A DNA stretch of 64,000 nt from Micromonospora pisi (GCF_003633685.1 NZ_RBKT01000001.1:1488001-1552000); one strand, 5' to 3'; positions 8,887 through 18,064 are shown, numbered from the stretch's first letter. The notes: generated from the sequence alone by a model not told the origin. A program made the numbers and translations.

Positions 8887-9474
8887 TCAGGCAGCCGCTT
8901 CGCCACTCGGCCGCGCGGTGGTCGTCGGCCCGTAGCCGACCTCGACGATCCGGCGTGCGGACTCGGCGTAGGCGTCCTGGCCGACGGGTGCGAAGGTGCC
9001 GAGCCCGTCGACGTACCGGTTGAACATGCAGAACGCGGCGGCGATCAGGACCGTGTCGTGGATCTCCAGATCGGTGGCGCCCTCCGCGCGGGCGTCGGCG
9101 ACCAGTTCGGTGGTGACGTCACGGCCGCTGATCTGCACCGCGCCGGCGATGCGCAGCAGCGCCCGCAGTTTGGCCGAGATCGAGGCCGCATCGAGGTCGG
9201 CGCGTACCTGGTCGACGAGGGTCATGCCCTCGTCGAGCTGCGCCGCGGCGAACGCCGAGTGCGACGCGCAGCAGAAGGTGCACTCGTTGCGCCCGGAGAC
9301 GTACGCGGCGATCAGCTCCCGCTCCCCGGCCGGTAGCGAGTGGGGGGCACGCAGCAACACTTCGGCCAGCTCGTTGAGCGGCTTCGCCGTTTCCGGGCGG
9401 AACCGCATCGGGCCGGTGATGCCCGGAAACTGCTTCTCGTCGACCTCGAGATCGATGTGCGCCATGGTCGTCAT
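8887..9474 (-). CDS. carboxymuconolactone decarboxylase/AhpD-family peroxidase-related protein
   Basis: A 195-residue all-helical protein of the AhpD fold. It has the redox signature ECTFCCASHSAFA: two thiols followed by His, as in alkylhydroperoxidase D. The flanking text (GERELIAAYVSGRNECTFC and ILIAAAFCMFNRYVDGLG-like) is that of peroxidase-related CMD proteins. Such proteins reduce peroxides or act as thiol-disulfide exchangers in the cytoplasm. ATG 9474 was preferred because a GAGAGG site precedes it; ATG 9465 is the alternative. It may mark the left edge of the cluster, where two larger CPYC proteins also occur, but the three belong to different subfamilies. Confidence 0.78.
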   Translation of the reverse strand: MTTMAHIDLEVDEKQFPGITGPMRFRPETAKPLNELAEVLLRAPHSLPAGERELIAAYVSGRNECTFCCASHSAFAAAQLDEGMTLVDQVRADLDAASISAKLRALLRIAGAVQISGRDVTTELVADARAEGATDLEIHDTVLIAAAFCMFNRYVDGLGTFAPVGQDAYAESARRIVEVGYGPTTTARPSGEAAA

Positions 9475-9663
9475 GCCTCTCAGCCGTGAGCCGTGGCCCG
9501 GTCGGACGACGCCTGCGCCGAAGGCGACCACCCGCGGGGCGGCGTGTCCGACGCCGCGCAGCCACGATCTCATCCGGTCCGCCGGGCGCGATTCTTCATT
9601 CGTGCTCTCTGTCGCACCGGCCTGGAGGCGGTCCGGACCGGTGCCGCCGGTCCAGGAACATGC

Positions 9664-9702
9664 GACGACGCCGGCCCGGCCCCACGGACCGGGCCGCCGT
9701 CG
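9664..9702 (-). terminator. GC-rich hairpin after the UnbV operon
   Basis: The core stem pairs cggcccgg (9672-9679) with ccgggccg (9689-9696), extended outward by imperfect gacg/cgtc pairing. It starts about 22 nt beyond the stop of the last membrane-protein gene at 9725, where the four-gene minus operon would be expected to end. Confidence 0.4.
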
Positions 9703-9724
9703 CCGGACGGGAGTGCAGGCGGTG

Positions 9725-10714
9725 TCAGGCCCAGGGCGCCGTGGGGTACCACGGGATGATCTCGCGGCGGTCGAGCAGTCGCACGTCCCAGTAGAGGAAG
9801 GTGAAGACCCCGGCCACGATCAGCGCGACCGCGGTGACAGCGGTGATCCGGCGGGGGTTCGCCGCGATCCACCGCTGCAGGCGACCGCCGACGGTGTAGG
9901 TGAGGATCAGGAGGAGCAGCGCCATGACGACGATGTTGCCCAGTGACTGCAGGGTGAAGGCGGCGGCGCCGTACAACGGGTTGCCGCTCTCGGCCGCGTC
10001 CCGGAACATCTGCCGGAACAGCGGAAACGGGCGCCCGATCAGGAATCCCCCGATCAGCACCCCCATGAACACCATCGGCAGGTTCGGGTGACGGCGGGCG
10101 ACGCGGGCGAACGGATCCCGTGCGACGCCGAGCGAGGCGAGCCCGAGGTAGATCATCGCGAGTCCGATCAGTCCGAAGACCACCATGGACTGGATGCTCC
10201 GGCCCGACAACTCGCCCGGGACGTTCGGCGCCATCGAGAACTGCGGCATGTCGGTGCCGACGAGTCCGACGACGACGCCGTACGGCACGCTCACGATGAT
10301 CATGCCGACGGCCAGCCAGCCCAACGGCCTGAGGGTCCGGCCGAGCCGGTTCCAGCGTTCACCCGCGCCACCCAGCATCGGCGCCATCACGCCGAACGCG
10401 GCGATGTTGCACGCGGTGAACGTACCGGCCAGACCGGACACGAACGCGAAGGCGATGCCGGCGACGATGCCGGTGATCGGGGTTTCCTTGGCATCGTGGC
10501 CCAGCAGTGTGTCCGCGACGTTGTCGCCGATGGTCTGGTCCACGAACTGCGCCGACCAGACCACCGTCAGCAGGAAGCCGCCGAGCGCGCTGAGCAGGAT
10601 GATGAGACCCCGCCGACGGGGTATGAAGCCGTTGACGAACGTCGACGTCGGCGGGGTGTCGGGGACGGCGGTCGGGTGCGGTGAGACGAGATTCGGATCA
10701 CGCGTCTGGGTCAT
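9725..10714 (-). CDS. multi-pass membrane protein of the enediyne cluster, paralogue of 10839-11780
   Basis: A 329-residue integral membrane protein with about seven or eight hydrophobic spans from residue 35 onward. It is clearly homologous to its neighbour at 10839: both share GDNVAxTLLGHDAK, the segment FAFVSGLAGTFTACNIA with a lone Cys inside a membrane span, and GNPLYGAAAFxLQSLGNI. The glycine-rich spans with a conserved Cys remotely recall CcdA/DsbD-type thiol transporters, but a second redox Cys of that kind is not evident, so I do not assign the family. It is the last gene of the operon UnbV-UnbU-10839-9725. Position implies a role with UnbU/UnbV in the membrane, such as precursor handling or export. 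The function is unknown. Confidence 0.75.
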   Translation of the reverse strand: MTQTRDPNLVSPHPTAVPDTPPTSTFVNGFIPRRRGLIILLSALGGFLLTVVWSAQFVDQTIGDNVADTLLGHDAKETPITGIVAGIAFAFVSGLAGTFTACNIAAFGVMAPMLGGAGERWNRLGRTLRPLGWLAVGMIIVSVPYGVVVGLVGTDMPQFSMAPNVPGELSGRSIQSMVVFGLIGLAMIYLGLASLGVARDPFARVARRHPNLPMVFMGVLIGGFLIGRPFPLFRQMFRDAAESGNPLYGAAAFTLQSLGNIVVMALLLLILTYTVGGRLQRWIAANPRRITAVTAVALIVAGVFTFLYWDVRLLDRREIIPWYPTAPWA

Positions 10715-10838
10715 GGCAGTCCTTCACGGGACGGCGGAAACGTGTCGACCGAGCATGGCGTCGATGCGGCCACGGTGCCCACTTCTGCCTTGCCCGATTT
10801 CCACGTCCCGCCGGCCAACGGACGGACATACCGGTCCG

Positions 10839-11780
10839 TCAGTTGTTGTACGGCAGGGTCGGGAACCAGCCGAAGCCGAACATCGCCGGCACCCGAATGT
10901 CCCAGTAGACGACGGTGAACACGCCGAGCGCGATGAGCAGGCTGCCGGTGACCGCGGCCAGTCGGGCCGGGTCACGGGACAGCCAGGTCAGGAACCGGCC
11001 CCGGGTGGCGGCGATGACGAGGGTGAACAGGACCGCGACGATCGCGATGTTGCCCAACGACTGCAGCACGAACGCGGCGGCCCCGTACAGCGGGTTGCCG
11101 GTGTCCACCGCCCAGTGGAACAGCTTGTTGAACAGCGGGTACGGGCGGCCGATGAGAAACCCGCCGACCAGGGCGCCCAGGACGACCACCCGGGCGACGG
11201 GCCGGTGCGCGAACGGGTCCGGCAACACCCCGAGGGCCGCCAGCCCGAGATACAGCAGCGCCAGGCCGATCAGCCCGAACACCACCGAGGATTGGACGAT
11301 CCGCACCGGTATGCCGCCGACCACGTCGGTGGACAGCTGCGGGAGTCGGTCGCCCAGCAGGACACCGACGAACCCGTAGACCGCCGACACGGAGACCATG
11401 CCGAGGGTGAGCCAACCCACCGGCCGCAGCAGCAGACGGAGCCCGGTCGCGGTACGGATCGCGCCACCGGCCGTACCCGCCTGACTCATCGGTCCGATCG
11501 CCGCCGCCATGGCGATGTTGCAGGCGGTGAACGTGCCGGCGAGTCCGGATACGAAGGCGAACAGCAGACCGCCCGCGGTGCCCGCGATCGCGGTGGCCTT
11601 GGCGTCGTGGCCGAGCAGGGTGTTCGCCACGTTGTCGCCGATCACCGAGTCGACGAAGTGGTACGACCAGACCAGGGCCAGCAGTACGCCGGCCAGCGCG
11701 CTGAGGATGACGATGCGACGGGTGCGTGGCGGGGAGACCACGCCAGGTGGCGGGGACGCGACGTACCGGGTTGTGCTCAT
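10839..11780 (-). CDS. multi-pass membrane protein of the enediyne cluster, paralogue of 9725-10714
   Basis: A 313-residue integral membrane protein starting at ATG 11780 (MSTTRYVASPPPG). A short Pro-rich cytoplasmic tail precedes about seven or eight spans. It shares its fold and motifs with the downstream gene, including the lone Cys in GTFTACNIA and the sequence GGFLIGRPYPLFNKLFHW. Both end with a short polar segment after a final Trp/Asp-containing loop (VYWDIRV here, LYWDVRL there). A 113-nt gap separates it from UnbU upstream and 124 nt from the paralogue. The pair arose by tandem duplication; keeping both suggests a heterodimer. No reaction can be named. Confidence 0.75.
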   Translation of the reverse strand: MSTTRYVASPPPGVVSPPRTRRIVILSALAGVLLALVWSYHFVDSVIGDNVANTLLGHDAKATAIAGTAGGLLFAFVSGLAGTFTACNIAMAAAIGPMSQAGTAGGAIRTATGLRLLLRPVGWLTLGMVSVSAVYGFVGVLLGDRLPQLSTDVVGGIPVRIVQSSVVFGLIGLALLYLGLAALGVLPDPFAHRPVARVVVLGALVGGFLIGRPYPLFNKLFHWAVDTGNPLYGAAAFVLQSLGNIAIVAVLFTLVIAATRGRFLTWLSRDPARLAAVTGSLLIALGVFTVVYWDIRVPAMFGFGWFPTLPYNN

Positions 11781-11893
11781 GACGACTCCTGTCGAGGGCG
11801 GGGGCCGTACCGGTGGGATGCTCCGGTACGGGTTCCGGTCACCCGGAACCCGTACCGGTTGGCGCCTTGCCTGCCTGCTCAGACAGCCGCCGG

Positions 11894-12934
11894 TTATGGT
11901 GCCGTCTCGGCTGGGACGATCGGTCGCCGTTGCCGCTGCTGTTGCCGTTGGCGGTCGCGCAGCCACCTCCACCACCAGTAGCCTCCGCGCGCCAGGCAGA
12001 CGAGGGTGACGGCGAAAAAGAGGGTGTAGACGACGTTGAACGCCATCAACACCCCGTACACGGTCGCCACGCTGGCACCGAACATGAACTGGTCCCTGAA
12101 GGATGTCGGCGTGGTCCCCGGGTCGGTGACCATGTAGTTGGTGAACAGGATGAACGCCACCCCGGTCATCGGTACCAGCGCGCCCCACAGCGACACGTCC
12201 CAGATCCAGTGCCGGACCAGGGCCTGGAGGACGAAGCCACCGGCCCAGCCCATGATCAGCGGCACCTTCCTGGTGAGGGCCGCGTTGAGCACCGTGCCGG
12301 CCGTGAGGATCACCACCGGAATCACGATTCGAATCACGTCCGGCACGTTCTCCGTGAAGTGGTACGGCGGGGCGATGTTGACCCAGGAGAAGGCGAGCAG
12401 GGTGATGGTGATGCCGAAGTTCGACGGGTTCATGAAGTGCCGCATCCGCCCCTTGATCGGCGCCTGCAGCACGTACTTCTGACCCACGGCGACCACGACG
12501 GCGAACGCGATCGGCCAGAAGAGGTCGTTCGCGTAGAGCAGCATGTTCGCCGCGAGGGCGGTGATGTGGGTGGGCAGCAGGAACGTGTACACACCCCAGG
12601 CGCCGTTGCCGGCGTACTCCGGTCGCCGCTTGCCCGCCCAGGCGGCGATCGTCGCGCAGGCGAACTCGGTGGCGTAGCCGACCAGGAGGGCGAGCAGCGG
12701 CCAGGTCCACGGCTGTTCGAATCCGAATATCGAGTAGCCGAGGATGTTGAAGATGCTCATGGAGATGGCGAAGTTGCGGAGGGCGAGGTAGCGCGGGTCG
12801 CGGCCGTCGATCCGGGCCGGCCGGGCCGGCGCCTCGGCCACCGTCGCGGTGCTGCGCTCGGCGGTCACCGGCCTGGTCGCGGCCGGATTCCTGATCCCGA
12901 CGCCCGCGGTACTGAGACGTTCGACGTTCGTCAT
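11894..12934 (-). CDS. unbU: enediyne biosynthesis membrane protein UnbU
   Basis: A 346-residue membrane protein with a long Ala/Pro-rich cytoplasmic N terminus (about 45 residues) and roughly eight to ten spans. It shows the pattern of UnbU (SgcE5-type), one of the proteins conserved beside enediyne PKS genes. Its fold resembles the NqrB/RnfD/RnfE family, with GFVLQALVRHWIWD and FTNYMVTDPGTTPTSF as examples of the loop motif that carries flavin in RnfD. Start ATG 12934 overlaps the UnbV stop in an ATGA, so the two are translationally coupled. The C terminus ends in an Arg/Gln-rich tail. The biochemical role is unknown; electron transfer across the membrane is an inference from the fold. Confidence 0.85.
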   Translation of the reverse strand: MTNVERLSTAGVGIRNPAATRPVTAERSTATVAEAPARPARIDGRDPRYLALRNFAISMSIFNILGYSIFGFEQPWTWPLLALLVGYATEFACATIAAWAGKRRPEYAGNGAWGVYTFLLPTHITALAANMLLYANDLFWPIAFAVVVAVGQKYVLQAPIKGRMRHFMNPSNFGITITLLAFSWVNIAPPYHFTENVPDVIRIVIPVVILTAGTVLNAALTRKVPLIMGWAGGFVLQALVRHWIWDVSLWGALVPMTGVAFILFTNYMVTDPGTTPTSFRDQFMFGASVATVYGVLMAFNVVYTLFFAVTLVCLARGGYWWWRWLRDRQRQQQRQRRPIVPAETAP

Positions 12935-14904
12935 GACGCCGTCACCTCCTGGGCCTGCGTGGTGAGCATGAGGTCGTGCCAGCCGGGCGTGAGCTCCAGC
13001 GTCTGGTGGTGCACGACGCCGTTCATGTCGCGCCAGCTGAGCTGCGCCGACACCGGTCGGTCAGCACCGGCACCGAGCCCGAAGAAGACATCGAAGCTGC
13101 GCTTGCCGGAGTGCCCGCTGCCGCCGTCGAGCTGGGCGACCTGCGTCCGGCCGTCCGCACCGACGATCTTGACCTGGGCGCCGTACGCCGGGGTACCGAT
13201 CGGTCCGTCCGTACCCGCCGCCGCCCCGGCGACCGGGCGGTGCAGACGCAACCCGAGGTAGTTGTCCTGGGCGACCTTGGCGTTGCGGTAGTAGACCGGT
13301 GGTCCCCACTGTCGGGCCACCGCGAAGTCCTGGCTTCCGTCCCCGTTCGCGTCGGCGACGGCGATGCCGCGTGACGGTGTGGTGTCGGTCATGCCCAGGT
13401 CCTCGCTGAGGTTGACGTACCGGCCGTTGTCCTCCCGGACCCAGAACGCGAACGGCTGCGAGCCCGCGATGTCGTCACCGGGCTCCGCGTTCGGCCACAT
13501 GTGCGGCTCGGCGAGCATCAGGTCGTTGGCCATCGCGAGTTCCTGCAACCAGTTCCACCGGTTGATGTGACCGTCCACGAACCCGCATGCCTGGACCACG
13601 CTGAGGCGCCCGCTGTTGTCGAAGTCGGCCATCTTGGCGTCCCAGCCCCAGCCGACCCAGGCGATGTTCGCGTCCGACGCCGCGTTGTCGAACGGAGCGA
13701 CGCCCCGCGACAGCTTGGCCCGCGCCTCGGCGAAGTCGTCGGCGGTGTTGCGCCAGAGGAAGTTGCTCTCCTCGATTCCCCAGGAAGTGGTGATGTTGCT
13801 GACGAACATGTCGAACCGGCCGCTGGAGTTCAGGTCACCGAACTCGATCGACATGCCCTTGAACGAGTCGTGCCCCAGCACCAGCGACTTCGGGGTGAAC
13901 GCGCCCCGTCGGCCCTCGGCGAGGGTGAACCGGATGGTGCCGGGCGTCGAGACGTTGTGGAAGAACCGGTCGTTGCCGAAGTCGTTGGCCAGGTACAGCT
14001 CCGGCAGCAGGTCACCGTCGAGATCCGCCGAGGCCGCGCCGAGGGTCCAGCCGGTCGCCCACTTCGGATCCATGGTCACCTGCTCCTCGTACGTCACCGA
14101 GGGGGTGTCGCCGGCCGTCGCGGCCGTCCACCGCAGCACGTGCGCGCCGCCCGCGTTCTGGGCCCGCGACATCGAGTGGTTCATCTGCACACCCTTAAGT
14201 CCCTGCGGGTCCAACACCGCACTGTCCGGGAAGTAGTTGAAGACGCCGATGTCAGGATGTCCGTCACCGTCGAAATCGGCGACGGCGACCGCGTTCGTGT
14301 TCCATTGCTGACCGCGGTAGACGCCATCCGGCGACGCTCCCTGAGGAATCAGTTCGGTCGGGACAAAGGACCCGAGACTCAACGTCGCCGACGTTCCTCG
14401 CTGCATGAACAGGACGGGGGTCCGACCCCAGTAGTAGACCAGAAGATCGGTCCAGCCGTCCTGATTGAAATCGCCCGGCGTGCAGCCCATCGGCGCCATT
14501 GCCGTCCCCATCGGCAGGGGCGCGGGATCCAGCACGAACGGCGGGTAGTTGCCGGCACTGTCCGGTGCCGGGGTGACGATCACGGAATCGCTGCGGGTAT
14601 CGACCAGGCACAGGTCGTTGGCGATTCCGCCACCGTCCAGGTCGTTGACCGCGATTGCGGCGCCGACCGAGGAAACCCAGGATTTGATGTGCTCGTACTC
14701 GGGGTTCACCTCGCGGACGGTCCGCTCCGGCAACCCGGCCGGCAGCGCGATCGGCCTTTCGACGAACTGAAATCGCGAGGCCAACGACGCACGATCAGCG
14801 GCGGACGCCTCCGGCAGTTGGGCCACCACGAACAGGCTGCCCACCAGGGTGAGCACGAACAGGGCCGGGGTCGACCGGCGTATGACGCCGGGTTTCGATG
14901 GCAT
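12931..14904 (-). CDS. unbV: secreted enediyne protein UnbV with FG-GAP/VCBS repeats and ASPIC domain
   Basis: A 657-residue protein starting at ATG 14904 with a clear signal peptide (hydrophobic residues about 14-30, cleavage region EASAADRA). The body contains repeated calcium-binding-like motifs such as NDLDGGG, DFNQDGW, DFDGDGHPDIGVF and DLDGDLLPELYLAND, forming a beta-propeller of FG-GAP/VCBS type. The C terminus holds the UnbV/ASPIC domain (GAQVKIVGADGRTQ through SFDVFFGLG). This is the UnbV (SgcE4-type) protein found with nearly all enediyne PKS genes, and the length fits. It leads an operon with UnbU and two membrane proteins. Its role is unproven; it acts outside or on the membrane surface. 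Confidence 0.88.
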   Translation of the reverse strand: MPSKPGVIRRSTPALFVLTLVGSLFVVAQLPEASAADRASLASRFQFVERPIALPAGLPERTVREVNPEYEHIKSWVSSVGAAIAVNDLDGGGIANDLCLVDTRSDSVIVTPAPDSAGNYPPFVLDPAPLPMGTAMAPMGCTPGDFNQDGWTDLLVYYWGRTPVLFMQRGTSATLSLGSFVPTELIPQGASPDGVYRGQQWNTNAVAVADFDGDGHPDIGVFNYFPDSAVLDPQGLKGVQMNHSMSRAQNAGGAHVLRWTAATAGDTPSVTYEEQVTMDPKWATGWTLGAASADLDGDLLPELYLANDFGNDRFFHNVSTPGTIRFTLAEGRRGAFTPKSLVLGHDSFKGMSIEFGDLNSSGRFDMFVSNITTSWGIEESNFLWRNTADDFAEARAKLSRGVAPFDNAASDANIAWVGWGWDAKMADFDNSGRLSVVQACGFVDGHINRWNWLQELAMANDLMLAEPHMWPNAEPGDDIAGSQPFAFWVREDNGRYVNLSEDLGMTDTTPSRGIAVADANGDGSQDFAVARQWGPPVYYRNAKVAQDNYLGLRLHRPVAGAAAGTDGPIGTPAYGAQVKIVGADGRTQVAQLDGGSGHSGKRSFDVFFGLGAGADRPVSAQLSWRDMNGVVHHQTLELTPGWHDLMLTTQAQEVTAS

Positions 14905-15393
14905 CGCTATCCTCTCGGGTAGACGGCACGGCGCATCCCGGTCACCGTCACGGGTCCGGTGCCGGATACGAATCTGCGGCGATCGCCGCATGCTGGTGGA
15001 CGGTCGTCGCCAACCGGGGCCGGAGATCCGCCTGTTCGCCGTCCTGCCCGTCGCCGGTGACGAATCCCATGACGACGTCGGGAAACGGCACTCGTGAGTC
15101 CCACCGAATGTCACCCGACACCTCGGATTGGCGACCAAATCATCTGGGCGTGCCACCTGGCGGCAGGCACTTCCGTCCTTCCTCCGGATATCTCGTGCGC
15201 CCGGGTTGAATCCCCGCCCATCGATATAATCGCGGTCGAACTCGTGCGGTGTCTTCTCAAGAATTGCTCAACCGCCGACGAAAGCGGAATAGCCGCTCGC
15301 GAGCGCCGGGTTACCGCAGCGGGCGCGCGGGGGATTCGGCGGATCGTCGGCCGGACGGGGGGTCAGCCCTCCGGACACCACCGAAGGGTCGGG
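14905..15393. other. promoter region of the UnbV operon
   Basis: About 490 bp lie between the UnbV start and the MerR stop, both on the minus strand. No gene is seen. The stretch is less GC-rich than its surroundings (for example tatataatcg near 15225), which fits a promoter for the UnbV-UnbU-membrane operon. No operator could be identified. Confidence 0.4.
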
Positions 15394-16023
15394 TCAGGGT
15401 TTACGGGTGCCCAGGTGGTGGTCGTGGGCCATCCGGCGCATCGCGGCGAACGCCGCCTCCAGCAGGACGGTCTGCGCCACCACGGTCGCCCGGTCCACGG
15501 TGTCGTCCGCGTCCCTGGCGTACGCCAGGTCGGTCTCGTACGCCGCGAGCTGCTCCGCGGCTTTCGCGAGCGGCTCGAAGATGTCGACGTCGGCGGTGCG
15601 CCGCAGGCGCCGCATCGCGATCAGGACCTGGGCGAGCGTCTGGCGCCCCGGCGATCCGACCTCCACCGTCCAGCCGAGCCCCTCGATGAACTCGTCAACC
15701 TGGTCGCTGACCGAACCACCCGCGCTGAGCTCCGCGGCCGGCGGTGGCTCGGTGAACAGCGCCCGGTTCAGGGCCCGGCACAGCCCCTGGGTGGACAGCC
15801 CCTTGTTGTCGACCGCCGCCACCACCTCGTGTACGGAGGACAGACTCAACTGACCGATCCCGGTGAGCATCCGGATGAGACGCAGCCGCGCCAGGTGCGA
15901 CTCGTCGTACCTGGCCTGGTTGCGAGCGGTCAGCCTCCCCGGCTCTAGCAGCCCCTCGCGAAGATAGAACTTGATCGTCGCGACCGGCACCCCGCTGACC
16001 CTGCTGAGATCCGAGATGCGCAC
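15394..16023 (-). CDS. MerR-family transcriptional regulator
   Basis: A 209-residue protein starting at GTG 16023 (VRISDLSRVSGVPVATIKFYLREGLL), which fits its paralogue at 60554 (MKISNLSRRSGVSVPTIKFYLRE). It has the MerR winged helix at residues 1-70, with SGVPVATIKFYLREGLL as recognition and wing region, then a helical effector domain. It lacks the metal-binding Cys of metal-sensing MerR proteins, so it probably senses a small molecule. It lies 47 nt after the SDR gene, in an AraC-SDR-MerR operon. The two MerR proteins flank the cluster and agree closely over the first 100 residues. A role as cluster regulator is inferred from position. Confidence 0.85.
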   Translation of the reverse strand: MRISDLSRVSGVPVATIKFYLREGLLEPGRLTARNQARYDESHLARLRLIRMLTGIGQLSLSSVHEVVAAVDNKGLSTQGLCRALNRALFTEPPPAAELSAGGSVSDQVDEFIEGLGWTVEVGSPGRQTLAQVLIAMRRLRRTADVDIFEPLAKAAEQLAAYETDLAYARDADDTVDRATVVAQTVLLEAAFAAMRRMAHDHHLGTRKP

Positions 16024-16070
16024 GATATCCAACGATACGTGCCAATGCCATCCGACCCGCAAGACGAGAT

Positions 16071-17108
16071 CTAGCTCACCCGGGGCCGGCCTACCACCCC
16101 CGACGGCGCCGGGCGGGTGAGGTACCCCTCGTCGCGCAACCAGCCGACCGTGTCGGCCAGGGTCGTGTCGAGCGGCACCGCCCCGGGTCCGAGCAGCTCC
16201 GCGCTGGTCGACGTGTCGACGGCGCGGCCGACGGCGCAGGTGTAGATGGCGCCGTACTCCACCGGCACGTGCACCGGCAGCACACGCTGGGCCAGACCGG
16301 TGAGCAGGCCGACCGGGAGCAGGGCGGCAGCCGGCAGGTAGATGGTGGGCAGCGTCCGGCCGGCCACCCGGCGCAATGCCCGGATCAGGTCCCGGGTATG
16401 CACGTAACGCCCCGGTGCGATGAACCGGCGTGGCCCCTGGCCCGTCCGCAGCACGGCGGCATGCAGTCGCGCCACGTCTCGGACGTCGCCCACCGGGAAC
16501 CCGCCCAGCGGCCAGATCGGCATCCGTCCGCGCAGCACATCGCGCACTCGGCCGAGTTGGTCGCCGAGGTACGGGGAGTGCGGCCCGAGCGTCGCCAACG
16601 GGTACGTGATGACGACCGGCGCGCCATCCTCCTGGTGCCGCCGGGCGACCGTCTCGGCCTCAGCCTTGGACGCCAGATAGGTCTCCCTCGGTCTACCGAC
16701 CGGCGATTCGACGGTGATCGGATCATCCTTGCCGGGCAGCAGGGCGCCGAAGCTCGACACGTACACGATCGGATCGGCCCGCACGGCCCGGGCGGCGGTC
16801 ACCACTACCTCGGTGCCCCGGACGTTGACCTGCCGGATCCGAGCGTGGTCCCGGGTGTCGAAGCTGTAGACCGAGGCCGCGTGCAGGACCGCGTCACACC
16901 CTTCCATCGCCCACGCGACCCGCGCCGGATCCGTCACCTCACCCACCACGTGCTCGACCGCCGCCCGGTCCACCCCCAGTGGGGCGAGTACGGCGTGCAC
17001 CCGGTCCGGATCGCGCACCAGCAGCCGCACCCGGTGGCCCGACCGGACGATCTCCGCCACCGAGTGGGAGCCGATGAACCCCGTGCCGCCGGTGACGAAG
17101 ACCAGCAT
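16071..17108 (-). CDS. NAD(P)-dependent extended SDR (epimerase/3-beta-HSD type)
   Basis: A 345-residue extended short-chain dehydrogenase. The dinucleotide motif VFVTGGTGFIGS starts at once, followed by CDAVLHAASVYSF and VYVSSFGAL (catalytic Ser region). The expected YxxxK is present as YLASKAEAE. The sequence is closer to 3-beta-hydroxysteroid dehydrogenase and dihydroflavonol reductase-like SDRs than to sugar 4,6-dehydratases. ATG 17108 fits the Rossmann start; ATG 17207 would add 33 residues and overlaps the AraC stop in an ATGA, so translation could begin there instead. It sits between two regulators in one operon. It could reduce or epimerise a cluster intermediate; the substrate is unknown. 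Confidence 0.8.
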   Translation of the reverse strand: MLVFVTGGTGFIGSHSVAEIVRSGHRVRLLVRDPDRVHAVLAPLGVDRAAVEHVVGEVTDPARVAWAMEGCDAVLHAASVYSFDTRDHARIRQVNVRGTEVVVTAARAVRADPIVYVSSFGALLPGKDDPITVESPVGRPRETYLASKAEAETVARRHQEDGAPVVITYPLATLGPHSPYLGDQLGRVRDVLRGRMPIWPLGGFPVGDVRDVARLHAAVLRTGQGPRRFIAPGRYVHTRDLIRALRRVAGRTLPTIYLPAAALLPVGLLTGLAQRVLPVHVPVEYGAIYTCAVGRAVDTSTSAELLGPGAVPLDTTLADTVGWLRDEGYLTRPAPSGVVGRPRVS

Positions 17109-17203
17109 TCGCCCGTCGCCGCCACCCCGGACCGGGAGGGCACGCGTGTGGTCCACGTCAGCCGGCGTGTCGTCGCCGTCACCGTCGGCGCCAACCCACG
17201 CCC

Positions 17204-18064
17204 TCATGCGGCGGACCGATCCCGGCGGGCCAGCGACGGGGCCTGCGGCGGTAGGGCCTGCTGGGTGGACGCTCCGGTCTCGACCAGTTCCGGTAGGCCC
17301 CGCCTGCCGAGCGCCATCTTCCGGACGTCGAGCAGGGCGAGCAGTACGGGTGGGTCCAGCACCTGCATCGGCTTGAGCTGGAGGTCGACGGACTTGCTCG
17401 TCGCATCGCGCCCGATCACGATCGGCCCGCTGGTACCGACCGACAGCGCGGTGGAGTCGGAGAAGGTGTGCCGGGTGAAACCCTCGACATCGGCCGGCAG
17501 GGAGTGCGCCAGGAGGTACCAGTCGCCCTGCGGCACGTCGTCGAACCGGTACGGGCCCGGCCGGGCCAGCACCGTGCACCGTACCGGCCGGCCCTCCGGG
17601 ATCCGCTCCGGAAACAGTCCCGCGAAGACGAGGCCGTGGCGCTCGATCTGGTGCGGCCAGATCGAACCGTGCACGACCGCGCGACGTGGACTGTCGGCGA
17701 CCCTCTTCTCGTCGACGCGGACATCGCTGACGAAGCCACCCGTCTTCCGGTAGGCGGAGGGTGACAGGCCCACGCTTCTGGTGAAGCGCGAACTGAACGT
17801 CCCCACGCTGTTGTACCCGACGAGGACGCTGATGTCGCCGACGTTCAACGATGTCGACACGAGAAGCTGTTTGGCGCGCTGAAGGCGCATCGCGGACAGG
17901 AACCGGCCCGGTGAGACCCCGGTGGCCCGGCGAAAGATGCGGGTGAAGTGGAACTTGCTGAACATCGCCGCTCGGGCCATGTCATCCACGGTGACCTGTT
18001 CAGCAAGGTTGTCACGCATTGTCGCGATGGCCCGCACTACCGCACGTTCGGTGATCTCCTCCAC
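17204..18064 (-). CDS. AraC/XylS-family transcriptional regulator
   Basis: A 286-residue regulator with the DNA-binding domain at the N terminus (about residues 8-105), the reverse of typical AraC. The two helix-turn-helix units read MARAAMFSKFHFTRIFRRAT and VLVGYNSVGTFSSRFTRSVG, ending SPSAYRK. The C-terminal part (RHGLVFAGLFPERIPEG onward) is a sensor-like region seen in a subset of actinobacterial AraC proteins. GTG 18064, with a GGAAGGG site, was chosen; the frame is open to 18361 but without domain. It leads the AraC-SDR-MerR operon. A frameshifted relative lies at 59360-59990 beside the second MerR gene. The target genes are unknown. Confidence 0.82.
   Translation of the reverse strand: MEEITERAVVRAIATMRDNLAEQVTVDDMARAAMFSKFHFTRIFRRATGVSPGRFLSAMRLQRAKQLLVSTSLNVGDISVLVGYNSVGTFSSRFTRSVGLSPSAYRKTGGFVSDVRVDEKRVADSPRRAVVHGSIWPHQIERHGLVFAGLFPERIPEGRPVRCTVLARPGPYRFDDVPQGDWYLLAHSLPADVEGFTRHTFSDSTALSVGTSGPIVIGRDATSKSVDLQLKPMQVLDPPVLLALLDVRKMALGRRGLPELVETGASTQQALPPQAPSLARRDRSAA

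Noticed and set aside
16071-17108. TDP-glucose 4,6-dehydratase completing the sugar pathway
   Set aside because: It is an extended SDR, but its sequence is of the 3-beta-HSD/dihydroflavonol reductase type and lacks the dehydratase signature.
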